Shown here piece by piece: positions 7,585-14,867 of a stretch of DNA of 14,867 nt (position 1 is its first letter; the number at the start of each line of letters is the position of its first letter). A program made the translations under genes and the position numbers. The DNA comes from Planctomycetota bacterium (GTDB lineage: Bacteria > Planctomycetota > Planctomycetia > Gemmatales > Gemmataceae): the NCBI GenBank assembly GCA_018970845.1, contig JAGWVO010000046.1, positions 1 to 14,867 of the forward strand. Direction: 5' to 3'. The notes beneath the pieces are model-generated. The model saw only the letters and a list, made by a program, of their open reading frames with translations. It did no database searches and was not told the DNA's origin.

Positions 7585-8609
7585 CGAAGGTTCCAGACCT
7601 TGAGTCCGGCGGGGGACCCCGGGGCGGGTGCGGCCGCCTCCGGGGCTTGGTTTGGCAGGCTCGTCGGCCTTGGCGTTCCCGTTTCCCGCGCCGTGGTGCC
7701 TTCCTGCTGGCGCGGCGGGTTGTAATCAATGGGCTCGATGGTCAATCGGGTCGATCTTCCCGTCGCCATGGAACCGCCCGCCGGCACGACCCCGGCTTGC
7801 TGGTTGGAGCCGAATCCCGGATGCGCCGATCCCGTGGGGACCACGACGCGTGAAACCGGTTGAAGGTGCTGGGGCACCTGGGGGGCGACCGCCGGCGCCG
7901 ACATCGGCGCAAGGGCCGACGGGATAGCGGGACCGCCAATTCCCTGCTGGACGGGTTGTCCCTGGTTCGCGGCGGGCCCCATGGGCCCCTGGGCCGGGCC
8001 GGCAATTCCATTGGCCGGATTGACCGTGTTCCTCGACTGCTGGAAAGAAATATCGGTATTGAGCGAAATCGGCCCCGTGTCGCCGTAAAGGGGAAACTCC
8101 CCGCCGGCATCGTACTTGAGCTTCAACTGGATCCTCGTGATGTCGGGCCTGTAGGTGGCCCACGGAAGGAACAGCGTGTACCCTTCGCCGACGGGATCCT
8201 TGCGCTTGAGTTTCTTGAGAGTGAGGGGATCGATCTGCCAGTTTTCCAAGGGAGCGGGTGCCGCCGATGGTCCCTTGCTCAGGTCGTACAGGTCGACGAT
8301 CAAGGTTCCCTCGGCCTCGATGGGGGAATCAACCTCCTCGCCGAAGAGATAAAAGCGGCCAGCCAGGCCGGGAGTGGGGGATCCGCCATGAACGGGGTCG
8401 GCCACATGGATGACCTCGTTCTTCCATGTGCTCACCAACTGGCAGGGCACCTTGGCGCCCTTGTGAATCTTCCTCACATGCTTGGTTGGTTTTTTTTCAG
8501 CCGGAGGTTTCTCGGCCGGGGATTTGTCCACGGGCATCGTGACGCATCCCTGCGACAAGAGAAACGCCGACAGGCACAGGGCACTTCTCAACGATTGGCG
8601 GATGGCCAT
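7581..8609 (-). CDS. Lipoprotein of unknown function coupled to the secretin
   Basis: A 342-residue predicted lipoprotein that I do not recognise. Residues 1-21 are a signal peptide (basic start, L-C-L-S-A-F-L-L-S-Q-G) ending at Cys22, which would be lipidated; Gln at -2 makes the lipobox non-standard. A Lys/Pro/Glu-rich linker (26-50) leads to a folded part at about 51-190 rich in beta-strand patterns, such as G-R-F-Y-L-F-G, G-T-L-I-V-D-L-Y-D-L and Y-T-L-F-L-P-W. Residues about 195-342 are Pro/Ala/Gln/Gly-rich and probably disordered, like the tail of the neighbouring secretin. The start at 8609 was chosen because of AGGAG eight bases upstream and the signal peptide; the upstream extension to 9083 lies inside the secretin gene. 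It overlaps the secretin 3' end by 22 bases, so translational coupling is likely. A pilotin-like or channel-accessory role is inferred from context only. An A8 run (8490-8497) lies in the linker. Confidence 0.85.
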   Translation of the reverse strand: MAIRQSLRSALCLSAFLLSQGCVTMPVDKSPAEKPPAEKKPTKHVRKIHKGAKVPCQLVSTWKNEVIHVADPVHGGSPTPGLAGRFYLFGEEVDSPIEAEGTLIVDLYDLSKGPSAAPAPLENWQIDPLTLKKLKRKDPVGEGYTLFLPWATYRPDITRIQLKLKYDAGGEFPLYGDTGPISLNTDISFQQSRNTVNPANGIAGPAQGPMGPAANQGQPVQQGIGGPAIPSALAPMSAPAVAPQVPQHLQPVSRVVVPTGSAHPGFGSNQQAGVVPAGGSMATGRSTRLTIEPIDYNPPRQQEGTTARETGTPRPTSLPNQAPEAAAPAPGSPAGLKVWNLR

Positions 8610-11600
8610 GACGCGTTCTCCTGCTGGCCTGCCGGACGGACAGGCTGGGTCGGGGCGTTCATGGGTGCGGAATTCAAGGGTGCGCTGACGGGAATGAGGG
8701 GTCGGGCCTGGGCCAATGGCACCACCGCCGAGGTGGGCACGATGGCCTGGGTTTGCTGAATGGCCGCGGGTTGGACCGGCGCCGGCAGCCTCGACATCGG
8801 GCCGGGCGCCGGTTGGGCTGGCCCGGGCTGGATCGGGGCGGGTTGGAAAGCGCCAGGCTTGCCTTGTTCCACGCCCGGGTCGGCCGGGTTGACCGGAACG
8901 GGCAGCCCGGGTGGAACGGCCAGGATTCCAGGCGCCGGAAGCGCGCCGCTTTCCTCGGGGCTCATGATGGGACCGTTGGGAACAGGGGGCAAAAGGCCCT
9001 GTCCGCCATGGATGCGCGCGACATCGCCCAGCACCCAGTCCATCTTCTTGGCTTCCTCGTTGAGCACCCGGGCGGCGTCCCATTTGTTGCGCACGATGTG
9101 GGGCGTGAGGATGATCAGCAGTTCGCGTTTTTCCTTGGACTGCGTCCGGTATCGGAAGGCGGCGCCCACATACGGGAGGTCGCCGAACCAGGGGATTTTG
9201 TTTTCCGTCTTGATATCCGTTTTCTGGATCAAGCCGCCCAGGGCGACGGTCTCGCCATCCATCGCCACCACGGTGGTCTCGATGATCTGCTGGTCGATGA
9301 TCGTCGCGTTCTGGGTGGATCCGTTCCCTGTTTGGCCGATCGGCACCGTGGAGGGAGATGGCTTGGAAATCTGGGGCGCCAGCCTCATGATCACCCTGCC
9401 ATCAGGGGTGATTTTGGGCGTCACCAATAGTTCCACGCCGATCGCCTGGTACTGGATGTTGTTGTTGATGACGCCGGTGGCCGTCACATTGCTGCCCAGG
9501 ATCAGCGGATAATTCTGGCCGACAAACACCCGGGCCTGCTGGTTGTCGAGCGTGGTCACCTGCGGTCGGCTGAGCACGTCGATGCGCCCCTGAGTTTTCA
9601 AGGCGCGGATGAGCAGGTTGAAGCTGTCCGCGGCGGCGCTGAAGACAAACCCGCCAACGCCATTGGCGCCCACCCTACCGGTGCCCAGCGCGTTGATCCC
9701 CTGGAATCCGACCACGCTCGGGTCAACCGCCGGGTTGCTTCCGGGGAAGAACTGGGGTTGGCCCAGGAAGTTGTATCCGGGGAGCGTTGTGAGCGCCGCG
9801 TTGCTGACGGAAAGACTTGAGCCGGAGGACTGGACCACCCCCGAGGTGGGCGAAAAGGCCCCAGTGCTAGGAGTGTAAACAGTCCTTTTGAAAAGCACCG
9901 GGCTCTGCAGGCCGATTTCAACGCCAAAGTCCTCGCTGCCCGTCAATTTGACATCGGCGATGAGCACCTGGATCACCACCTGCGGTTGTTCGGCGTCAAG
10001 TTCCGCCACCAGGCGCATGATCTCGCCATGCCACCTTGGCGTCGCCGAGATCAGCAGCTTGTTGCTGATCGGCTCGGCCACGATGATCACTTCCCTGTCG
10101 AGTTGCTGGTAGGAGGTGAGCTGCTGCGAACTCTGCAGGTTTCGCAGGGTGCTGGCCATGAAGTTGTTGAGCGCCACGGCGACATCGGAAGCCACCGAGT
10201 TGCGCAGGATGTAGACATCGTTCTTGCGGCCTTGGATGTCGGCATCCTCGAGGCGGGTGATGATCGCCTCGATCACATCGAGGTCGCTGCGCGAGCCGGC
10301 CGCGATGATGCTGTTGCTGCGCTCGTCGACGGTGAGCCGCAAATCAATCAGCGGACCGCCGGGAGACGGCTGGGAAAGGTTGCTGAACTGGAGGGGCCTT
10401 CCCTGGTTGGCGGCTCCCGCCGCGCCGCCTCCCTGGGCTCCCAGGCCACCGCCCTGCGCGCCGAATCCCGTGAGGCCGGCGGCACCCCCCGCGCCTCCGG
10501 CCTGGCCGCCGGCGGCCCCGGTCCGTTGCCCGGCCGTGCCGAGGAACAGTTGCTGCACGATGTTCGCGGTGATCACCGCGTCAGCCTTGCGGAGCTGGAA
10601 AATATTGATTTCCGAGCGGGCCGCGGGAGGGACATCCAGTTCCTTGATGAGCGACATCACCAGTTCCAGCGACTTCTCGGGAGCGCTGATGATGAGGCTG
10701 TTGATGCGCGTGTCCGCCGTCAGGTAAATGTCCTCGAGCACGCCAGACTGAACGGGCTTGCCGTCCTTCTGGGTCCCCACGAACCTCAGTGATGTCGACT
10801 TGAACTGGGCCGCAGCCCCGGCGCCGGCATTGGTGGTCGCCGTTCGGTTCTGCTGGTTTTGCTGCCCGAGACCGCCTTGCCCGCCTCCAAAGAGGGCGCC
10901 GATCCCCCCCTGTCCGCCACCACCGCCCTGAATGCCGCCTTGGCCTCCGCCACCCTGCCCCAGCCCGGATGTCGCCGACGGCGCCAACACGCCTTGGCTG
11001 ATGGCTCGCTGGATCAGCACGGCCAATTCATCGGCAAAGGCATAGCGGAGGGCGACAATCCGCATTTCGTTCACGGCGCTCGAGACCGATGTGTCGATCC
11101 GCTTCACCAGTTCCTTGATCTCGGCCAGGTCCGCTGGCGATGCCTGCACGAACACGGTGTTGCTGCTGTCGTCGTGCGTGACGCGAACCTGGTGTTCCGC
11201 CTGTTGCTCGCCCGGATACCTTTGGGCGTAAAAGTTGTTGATCAGGCCCGCCACCCGGGCGGCGGAGGCCTTGGTGAGGGGAATGGGAGTCGCCTGCAGC
11301 TTCGTGCTCGTGGGAACATCCAGCTTCTTGAGGTCCTTGATCACCTCTTCAATGCGGGCCTTGGGTGCCGCCACGATGATCGAGTTCAGCCTGGGCACGG
11401 GAACCAGCACCACGCTGGAAAGCTGGTCGGTGGTTTCCGCTCGGATCGACCGGCTGTTTCCCTGCTGGTTTCCGCCCTGCTGGCCGCCGCCGCCAATGTT
11501 GAATGGAAAGCTCCCTCCACCGGGGAACCCTCCGGAACCGGAGCCTCCCTGCTGGGGTTGGCCAGGGGTATTTTGGCGCGGTTGGGATTGAGCCCTGGTA

Positions 11601-14600
11601 TTGCCCGTGGCGCCCACCACGACGGCCTTGTAGAGGTCGGTCAGCGTGGAGGAAACGCTCGTGGCGTCGGCATGTTCAAGCTCCACCAACTGGATTTGCA
11701 GGTCGGAGGCGACGCCCAGCTTCTGGATGGTCTCGATGATCTGGATCATCGCGTCCACATCCGCGGCGGTGGAACCGCTGAGGATGAGCACTCCCAACTG
11801 GGGCAGCGATTCGACCGTGACCTGCTCCTTGGGCCCCTTGACGGCGTTGCCCCCCGGCAAGCCGGAGAAACCAACGGAAGGTTGCTCGGCGCCGGGCGCG
11901 CCGCCCACCGCGGGGCGTGGTTGGGGCTGGGAAGCCGGTGGCTGCGCGGGTGGCTGGGAGATCTCCTCGGAGACATAGGCCACCTGTGACAACGACCGAG
12001 GGTCGAACAATCCCCCGTCGGCGCCCACGCGAGCCTTGAACCAGTTCTGATCTGGTGCGGGAGCGCGGTTGCCGCCCATTCCGCCCATGCCGCCACGGCG
12101 ACCTCCGGAACCGCTGCCTCCGGTGCCGAATCCGCCGGGGTTGAACCCGCCCGGGCCGAATCCGCCGCCACCCGTGGAACCCGTACCGGTGCCGGTCGTG
12201 CCCTGGCGACGCGCGCCGGTCCTGCCCTGGATCGCGTCCACGGCCTGCTGCAGCAGGGCCGGGTCGATTCCCTTGACGGAAATCACCTTCACGGACTTGG
12301 TCGCCGTCGGCCTGGCGGAAAGCTCGAGATAATCCACCAGCTTGCCAATGTCCTCATAAAGCGCCTGGGAGCAATACAACAGCAGGCTGTTGCTGCGCTC
12401 ATCCACGCCGATCGACAACGATGGCGGACGATTGGCCGCGGAGGTGTCCTGGCCTCCGCCGCCCCCGCCAAATGGCGGGAAGAAACCGAATCCGCGGAAG
12501 CCACCGGCGTTGGATGAGCCACTTCTGGCCCGCGTGTACTCCGCATAAACGTCCCGGATGGTGGTCGCGACCTCGTTGGCCGTGGTGTTCATCAACGGCC
12601 CGATCGTCCAGGTGCGGGGCACGGCGTTGCTGTCGCTGTCGGCGTTGTCGAGCGCCTTCTCCAGGAGCGACTTGATGCTGAGCATGTCGAGCGGGTTGGC
12701 GCGCACCAGCAGGGTGTTGCTGGCGGGGTCGGCCACGACACGAATGCGGTTGGGCGAGGCTTGCGATGGCGCGACACCGGCGAGGTTGAGCAGGCCGCCA
12801 AACCGGCCGCCAAGGGCGCCGGCAAGGCCGCCTCCACCCTGCTGGCCGCTTCCCTGCGCCGGCCCGTTGAATGCCTCGTCAAGGATCTTGGCCACCTGCG
12901 CGGCCGACGCGTTGCGGAGGCGGATGATCTCGTAGTCGCCATCGCCCGCTGGGCTTTGGGTCATGATCCGGACGATTTCACTGGCCAGGGCAAGGGCTTC
13001 GGCATCCTCGCAGCTCATCACCAAGCGGCTTCCGATGACGCTGATCCTCAGCGGGGCGTCAGGCCGGCCAGGCTTGGCGGGAGCGGGTGGCGAGGCGGCG
13101 GGAACTTGCGCCGCCACCTGGGTGATGCCGCCAACGGGTATCGGATCTCCCAGCCGGCCCATTCCTTGCGGGGAGGGTTTCTGCGGGGGCAGCGGAGCCG
13201 GAGGCTTGGGCTGGGGCGCGGGAGACGGAACCGCCGTCGGATTGATCACCTGAACCGGGTTTTGCCGCATTCCCCCCATCAGCTTCTGCAGGTGCTCGGC
13301 CAGGATGGAGGCGCTTCCCTTTTCGATGTTGATCACGCGGATCGTGCCGCCACCGATGCCACCGGTCCCCAAGGCCTTGACGATCGACTGCACATCCAGC
13401 ACCTGTTCCGCGGTGCCCCGCACGACCACGGCGTTGCGGGTCGTGTCGGCCTCGACATAGGGCGCGCCCGACTTCATCTCCCCCAGCATCGCCTTGAGAG
13501 ACTCCACCACCTTGGCGGCTTCGGCGTCGCCGCCCAGGGGGATCAACTCCGTTTTGGTGATCTTCTCAACCGTGGCCGTGCCGCTGATTTGCCTGGCGAT
13601 TTCAATCTGGTCTTCCGGGCCGGCATACACCATGACAGACGAGTTGCCGATGGCCGAGATCCGGATGGTCGGATTCGTCTTGTAGACATCCGTCAGCGTC
13701 TTGGCCAGCGGTTCCGCCGTGCCGGGGGCAACCGGATATTGCTTGAGCAGGGGAGGCCCGATCACCACCCTCTGCTGGCCCGGACCGCCGACATCGATGC
13801 GGCTGATGATTTCCCTCGCCTGGGAGATCTTGTCCGCCGGGCCTGTCACGATCACCGTGTTGGTGCGCTCGTCGCTGGCGACATAATGGTTGCGCGACCG
13901 TCCACCGGCGGGCAACGGCATCGGCACGGGTCCGCGGCGCGGATCGACCGGCTGTTGGGGTTGCATCGCGACGCCGGGATTGGCGCCCAGAAGGCTCGTC
14001 AGGATTCTCTCGGCCTCCCTCGCCTTGATGAACTTGCATTCATGCGTCAGGCTGTCCTGGCCCTTGTCGGCGGTCTCCATCTCCTTGACGATCCGCAGGA
14101 GACGCTTGAGGTTTCCGGCGGTGTCCTGCAGCACGAGCTGGTTCGCCCGCGCCAATGGAACCACTTCCCCGTACTTGCCCATGAGCTTCTTGACTTCGGG
14201 CGCGATATCCTCCGCCACGGCCGTGGTGAGGGCAATCACGAGGGACACGACTTCCGTGTTTCCCCGCCGGTCGAGTTCCTCGACGAGGACGCGGGGAACC
14301 AGGGTTGGATCGATCTTCTCGTCCGCCGGCACCAGCACGAAGCTGGTTTCCCGCCGGATCAGGATGTAGCGCTGCTGGTCAGGGTTGGAGTCGAGGGCCT
14401 CGTTGATGATGTCGATGATTTCGGAAATCGTGTACTTGCGGTCATTGGGGCTCTTGAAAGTCAAGGAACCTTGGGGGATGTAGCTCGAACCGTACTTCAG
14501 CCCCGTCTGGTCGACCAGCCACTGGAACACGGCGCTCCAGCGTTGGCCCTCCATGTTGAAGGCAACCGTCTTTTCCACCGGCTTGGTGGGGGCGGTTGTC

Positions 14601-14806
14601 GACGGTTGAGCCACCACCGGTTGCGCCTGGGGCACTTGGACGGGAACCGCGGAGCCTTGGGCCAGCACGGGAGGAAGGGCCGGCCCCTGGGCCCATGAAG
14701 GTTCCTGCCAAAGAAGTCCTCCCACCAGGGCCAATCGCCAAGCGATTCGGCCGCGAATGCCACCTGGCCGGTGTTTCGCTGAATCTGGTTGTTTGGAACT
14801 GGCCAT
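8588..14806 (-). CDS. Giant GspD-like secretin with about thirteen N-domains
   Basis: A predicted outer-membrane export channel of the type II/III secretion and type IV pilus secretin superfamily. It has 2072 residues, about three times the length of typical GspD (around 650). A signal peptide covers 1-39 (basic n-region, L-A-L-V-G-G-L-L, cleavage after S-W-A). Residues about 80-163 resemble an N0/STN domain. About thirteen secretin_N-type units follow to about residue 1605; most end in a pattern like D-E-R-S-N-S-L-L plus an amphipathic helix. Several contain long Gly/Gln-rich inserts (about 769-786, 869-913, 1086-1115, 1281-1317, 1424-1469). The secretin core is at about 1608-1905, with V-I-Q-V-L-I-A-D-V, V-L-S-R-P-Q-V-T-T, and the signature P-W-F-G-D-L-P-Y-V-G-A-A-F ending in L-L-I-I-L-T-P-H-I-V. 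A Pro/Ala/Gln-rich tail of about 145 residues follows. The start at 14806 has GGGAGAGG five bases upstream and begins the signal peptide; the ATG at 14857 has no ribosome site. The secretin assignment is firm; the secretion system it serves is not visible. Confidence 0.93.
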   Translation of the reverse strand: MASSKQPDSAKHRPGGIRGRIAWRLALVGGLLWQEPSWAQGPALPPVLAQGSAVPVQVPQAQPVVAQPSTTAPTKPVEKTVAFNMEGQRWSAVFQWLVDQTGLKYGSSYIPQGSLTFKSPNDRKYTISEIIDIINEALDSNPDQQRYILIRRETSFVLVPADEKIDPTLVPRVLVEELDRRGNTEVVSLVIALTTAVAEDIAPEVKKLMGKYGEVVPLARANQLVLQDTAGNLKRLLRIVKEMETADKGQDSLTHECKFIKAREAERILTSLLGANPGVAMQPQQPVDPRRGPVPMPLPAGGRSRNHYVASDERTNTVIVTGPADKISQAREIISRIDVGGPGQQRVVIGPPLLKQYPVAPGTAEPLAKTLTDVYKTNPTIRISAIGNSSVMVYAGPEDQIEIARQISGTATVEKITKTELIPLGGDAEAAKVVESLKAMLGEMKSGAPYVEADTTRNAVVVRGTAEQVLDVQSIVKALGTGGIGGGTIRVINIEKGSASILAEHLQKLMGGMRQNPVQVINPTAVPSPAPQPKPPAPLPPQKPSPQGMGRLGDPIPVGGITQVAAQVPAASPPAPAKPGRPDAPLRISVIGSRLVMSCEDAEALALASEIVRIMTQSPAGDGDYEIIRLRNASAAQVAKILDEAFNGPAQGSGQQGGGGLAGALGGRFGGLLNLAGVAPSQASPNRIRVVADPASNTLLVRANPLDMLSIKSLLEKALDNADSDSNAVPRTWTIGPLMNTTANEVATTIRDVYAEYTRARSGSSNAGGFRGFGFFPPFGGGGGGQDTSAANRPPSLSIGVDERSNSLLLYCSQALYEDIGKLVDYLELSARPTATKSVKVISVKGIDPALLQQAVDAIQGRTGARRQGTTGTGTGSTGGGGFGPGGFNPGGFGTGGSGSGGRRGGMGGMGGNRAPAPDQNWFKARVGADGGLFDPRSLSQVAYVSEEISQPPAQPPASQPQPRPAVGGAPGAEQPSVGFSGLPGGNAVKGPKEQVTVESLPQLGVLILSGSTAADVDAMIQIIETIQKLGVASDLQIQLVELEHADATSVSSTLTDLYKAVVVGATGNTRAQSQPRQNTPGQPQQGGSGSGGFPGGGSFPFNIGGGGQQGGNQQGNSRSIRAETTDQLSSVVLVPVPRLNSIIVAAPKARIEEVIKDLKKLDVPTSTKLQATPIPLTKASAARVAGLINNFYAQRYPGEQQAEHQVRVTHDDSSNTVFVQASPADLAEIKELVKRIDTSVSSAVNEMRIVALRYAFADELAVLIQRAISQGVLAPSATSGLGQGGGGQGGIQGGGGGQGGIGALFGGGQGGLGQQNQQNRTATTNAGAGAAAQFKSTSLRFVGTQKDGKPVQSGVLEDIYLTADTRINSLIISAPEKSLELVMSLIKELDVPPAARSEINIFQLRKADAVITANIVQQLFLGTAGQRTGAAGGQAGGAGGAAGLTGFGAQGGGLGAQGGGAAGAANQGRPLQFSNLSQPSPGGPLIDLRLTVDERSNSIIAAGSRSDLDVIEAIITRLEDADIQGRKNDVYILRNSVASDVAVALNNFMASTLRNLQSSQQLTSYQQLDREVIIVAEPISNKLLISATPRWHGEIMRLVAELDAEQPQVVIQVLIADVKLTGSEDFGVEIGLQSPVLFKRTVYTPSTGAFSPTSGVVQSSGSSLSVSNAALTTLPGYNFLGQPQFFPGSNPAVDPSVVGFQGINALGTGRVGANGVGGFVFSAAADSFNLLIRALKTQGRIDVLSRPQVTTLDNQQARVFVGQNYPLILGSNVTATGVINNNIQYQAIGVELLVTPKITPDGRVIMRLAPQISKPSPSTVPIGQTGNGSTQNATIIDQQIIETTVVAMDGETVALGGLIQKTDIKTENKIPWFGDLPYVGAAFRYRTQSKEKRELLIILTPHIVRNKWDAARVLNEEAKKMDWVLGDVARIHGGQGLLPPVPNGPIMSPEESGALPAPGILAVPPGLPVPVNPADPGVEQGKPGAFQPAPIQPGPAQPAPGPMSRLPAPVQPAAIQQTQAIVPTSAVVPLAQARPLIPVSAPLNSAPMNAPTQPVRPAGQQENASWPSANR
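8618..8622 (-). promoter_or_regulatory. Ribosome binding site of the lipoprotein, inside the secretin gene
   Basis: AGGAG on the minus strand, eight bases before the ATG at 8607-8609. It lies within the last codons of the secretin gene and fixes the lipoprotein start, giving the 22-base overlap. Confidence 0.7.
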
Positions 14807-14811
14807 TAGCG

Positions 14812-14819
14812 CCTCTCCC
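14812..14819 (-). promoter_or_regulatory. Ribosome binding site of the secretin
   Basis: GGGAGAGG on the minus strand, five bases before the ATG at 14804-14806. The alternative ATGs at 14855-14857, 14837-14839 and 14834-14836 lack any such sequence at a useful distance. Confidence 0.65.
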
Positions 14820-14835
14820 GGGCCGATTCGTTCCA

Positions 14836-14851
14836 TCATGCCATGGCATGA
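14836..14851. promoter_or_regulatory. 16-base perfect palindrome upstream of the secretin
   Basis: TCATGCCATGGCATGA reads the same on both strands. It ends 29 bases before the secretin start codon, in the leader or promoter of the secretin-lipoprotein unit. Size and position fit an operator for a dimeric regulator or a leader hairpin. No regulator is identifiable in the window, so the role is inferred. Confidence 0.35.
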
Positions 14852-14867
14852 CGGCAAGGGAACGCAG

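Noticed and set aside
7860..8759. A 299-codon plus-strand open frame opposite the lipoprotein
   Set aside because: Antisense shadow of the lipoprotein and the secretin tail; no domain and no convincing ribosome site.
8610..9083. N-terminal extension of the lipoprotein reading frame
   Set aside because: These 158 codons lie inside the secretin gene and precede a clear signal peptide and ribosome site at 8609-8622.
12761..14698. A 645-codon open frame on the plus strand opposite the secretin
   Set aside because: Its translation is rich in Arg, His, Asp and Gly with no family motif, as expected for the reverse of a GC-rich gene. The minus-strand secretin in the same place is unmistakable.

Overview
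The window is bacterial, GC-rich and almost completely coding, and it most likely comes from a member of the Planctomycetota. Four things point there: a very long secretin with many stacked N-domains, a secreted PQQ-type beta-propeller that opens its mature part with a W-P-x-F-R-G motif, a HEAT-repeat protein fused to a beta-rich C-terminal module, and a metallophosphoesterase carrying the small carboxypeptidase-regulatory-like domain that this phylum attaches to many secreted proteins. A Gemmatales- or Isosphaerales-like genome would fit. This placement rests on recognition of protein families; no database search was possible.

Layout, left to right. (1) Positions 1-3752 (+): the 3' part of a very large secreted or surface protein, with bacterial Ig-like domains arranged as a three-domain super-repeat, followed by five calcium-binding FG-GAP/VCBS-type repeats. 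(2) Positions 3766-6104 (-): a two-gene unit, the HEAT-repeat protein first and the PQQ-like beta-propeller protein 41 bases downstream; both have signal peptides. (3) A 178-base divergent intergenic region. (4) Positions 6283-7584 (+): an exported metallophosphoesterase. (5) Positions 7581-14806 (-): a two-gene unit made of a giant GspD-like secretin of about 2072 residues and, overlapping its 3' end by 22 bases, a lipoprotein of unknown function. There is no tRNA, rRNA, CRISPR array, insertion sequence or phage gene.

Every protein encoded here appears to be exported. The secretin plus lipoprotein pair looks like an outer-membrane export channel with a candidate accessory or pilotin-like lipoprotein. 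The other genes encode envelope or extracellular proteins; a functional link to the secretin is not shown by the sequence.

The strongest candidates for something undescribed are the secretin, which has about thirteen N-type repeats where standard GspD has three after N0, with long Gly-rich loops at the same place in several repeats, and its translationally coupled lipoprotein. Smaller points are a 16-base perfect palindrome just upstream of the secretin start, a 136/140 identical block inside the Ig-repeat gene, and two convergent genes whose stop codons share one CTAG.
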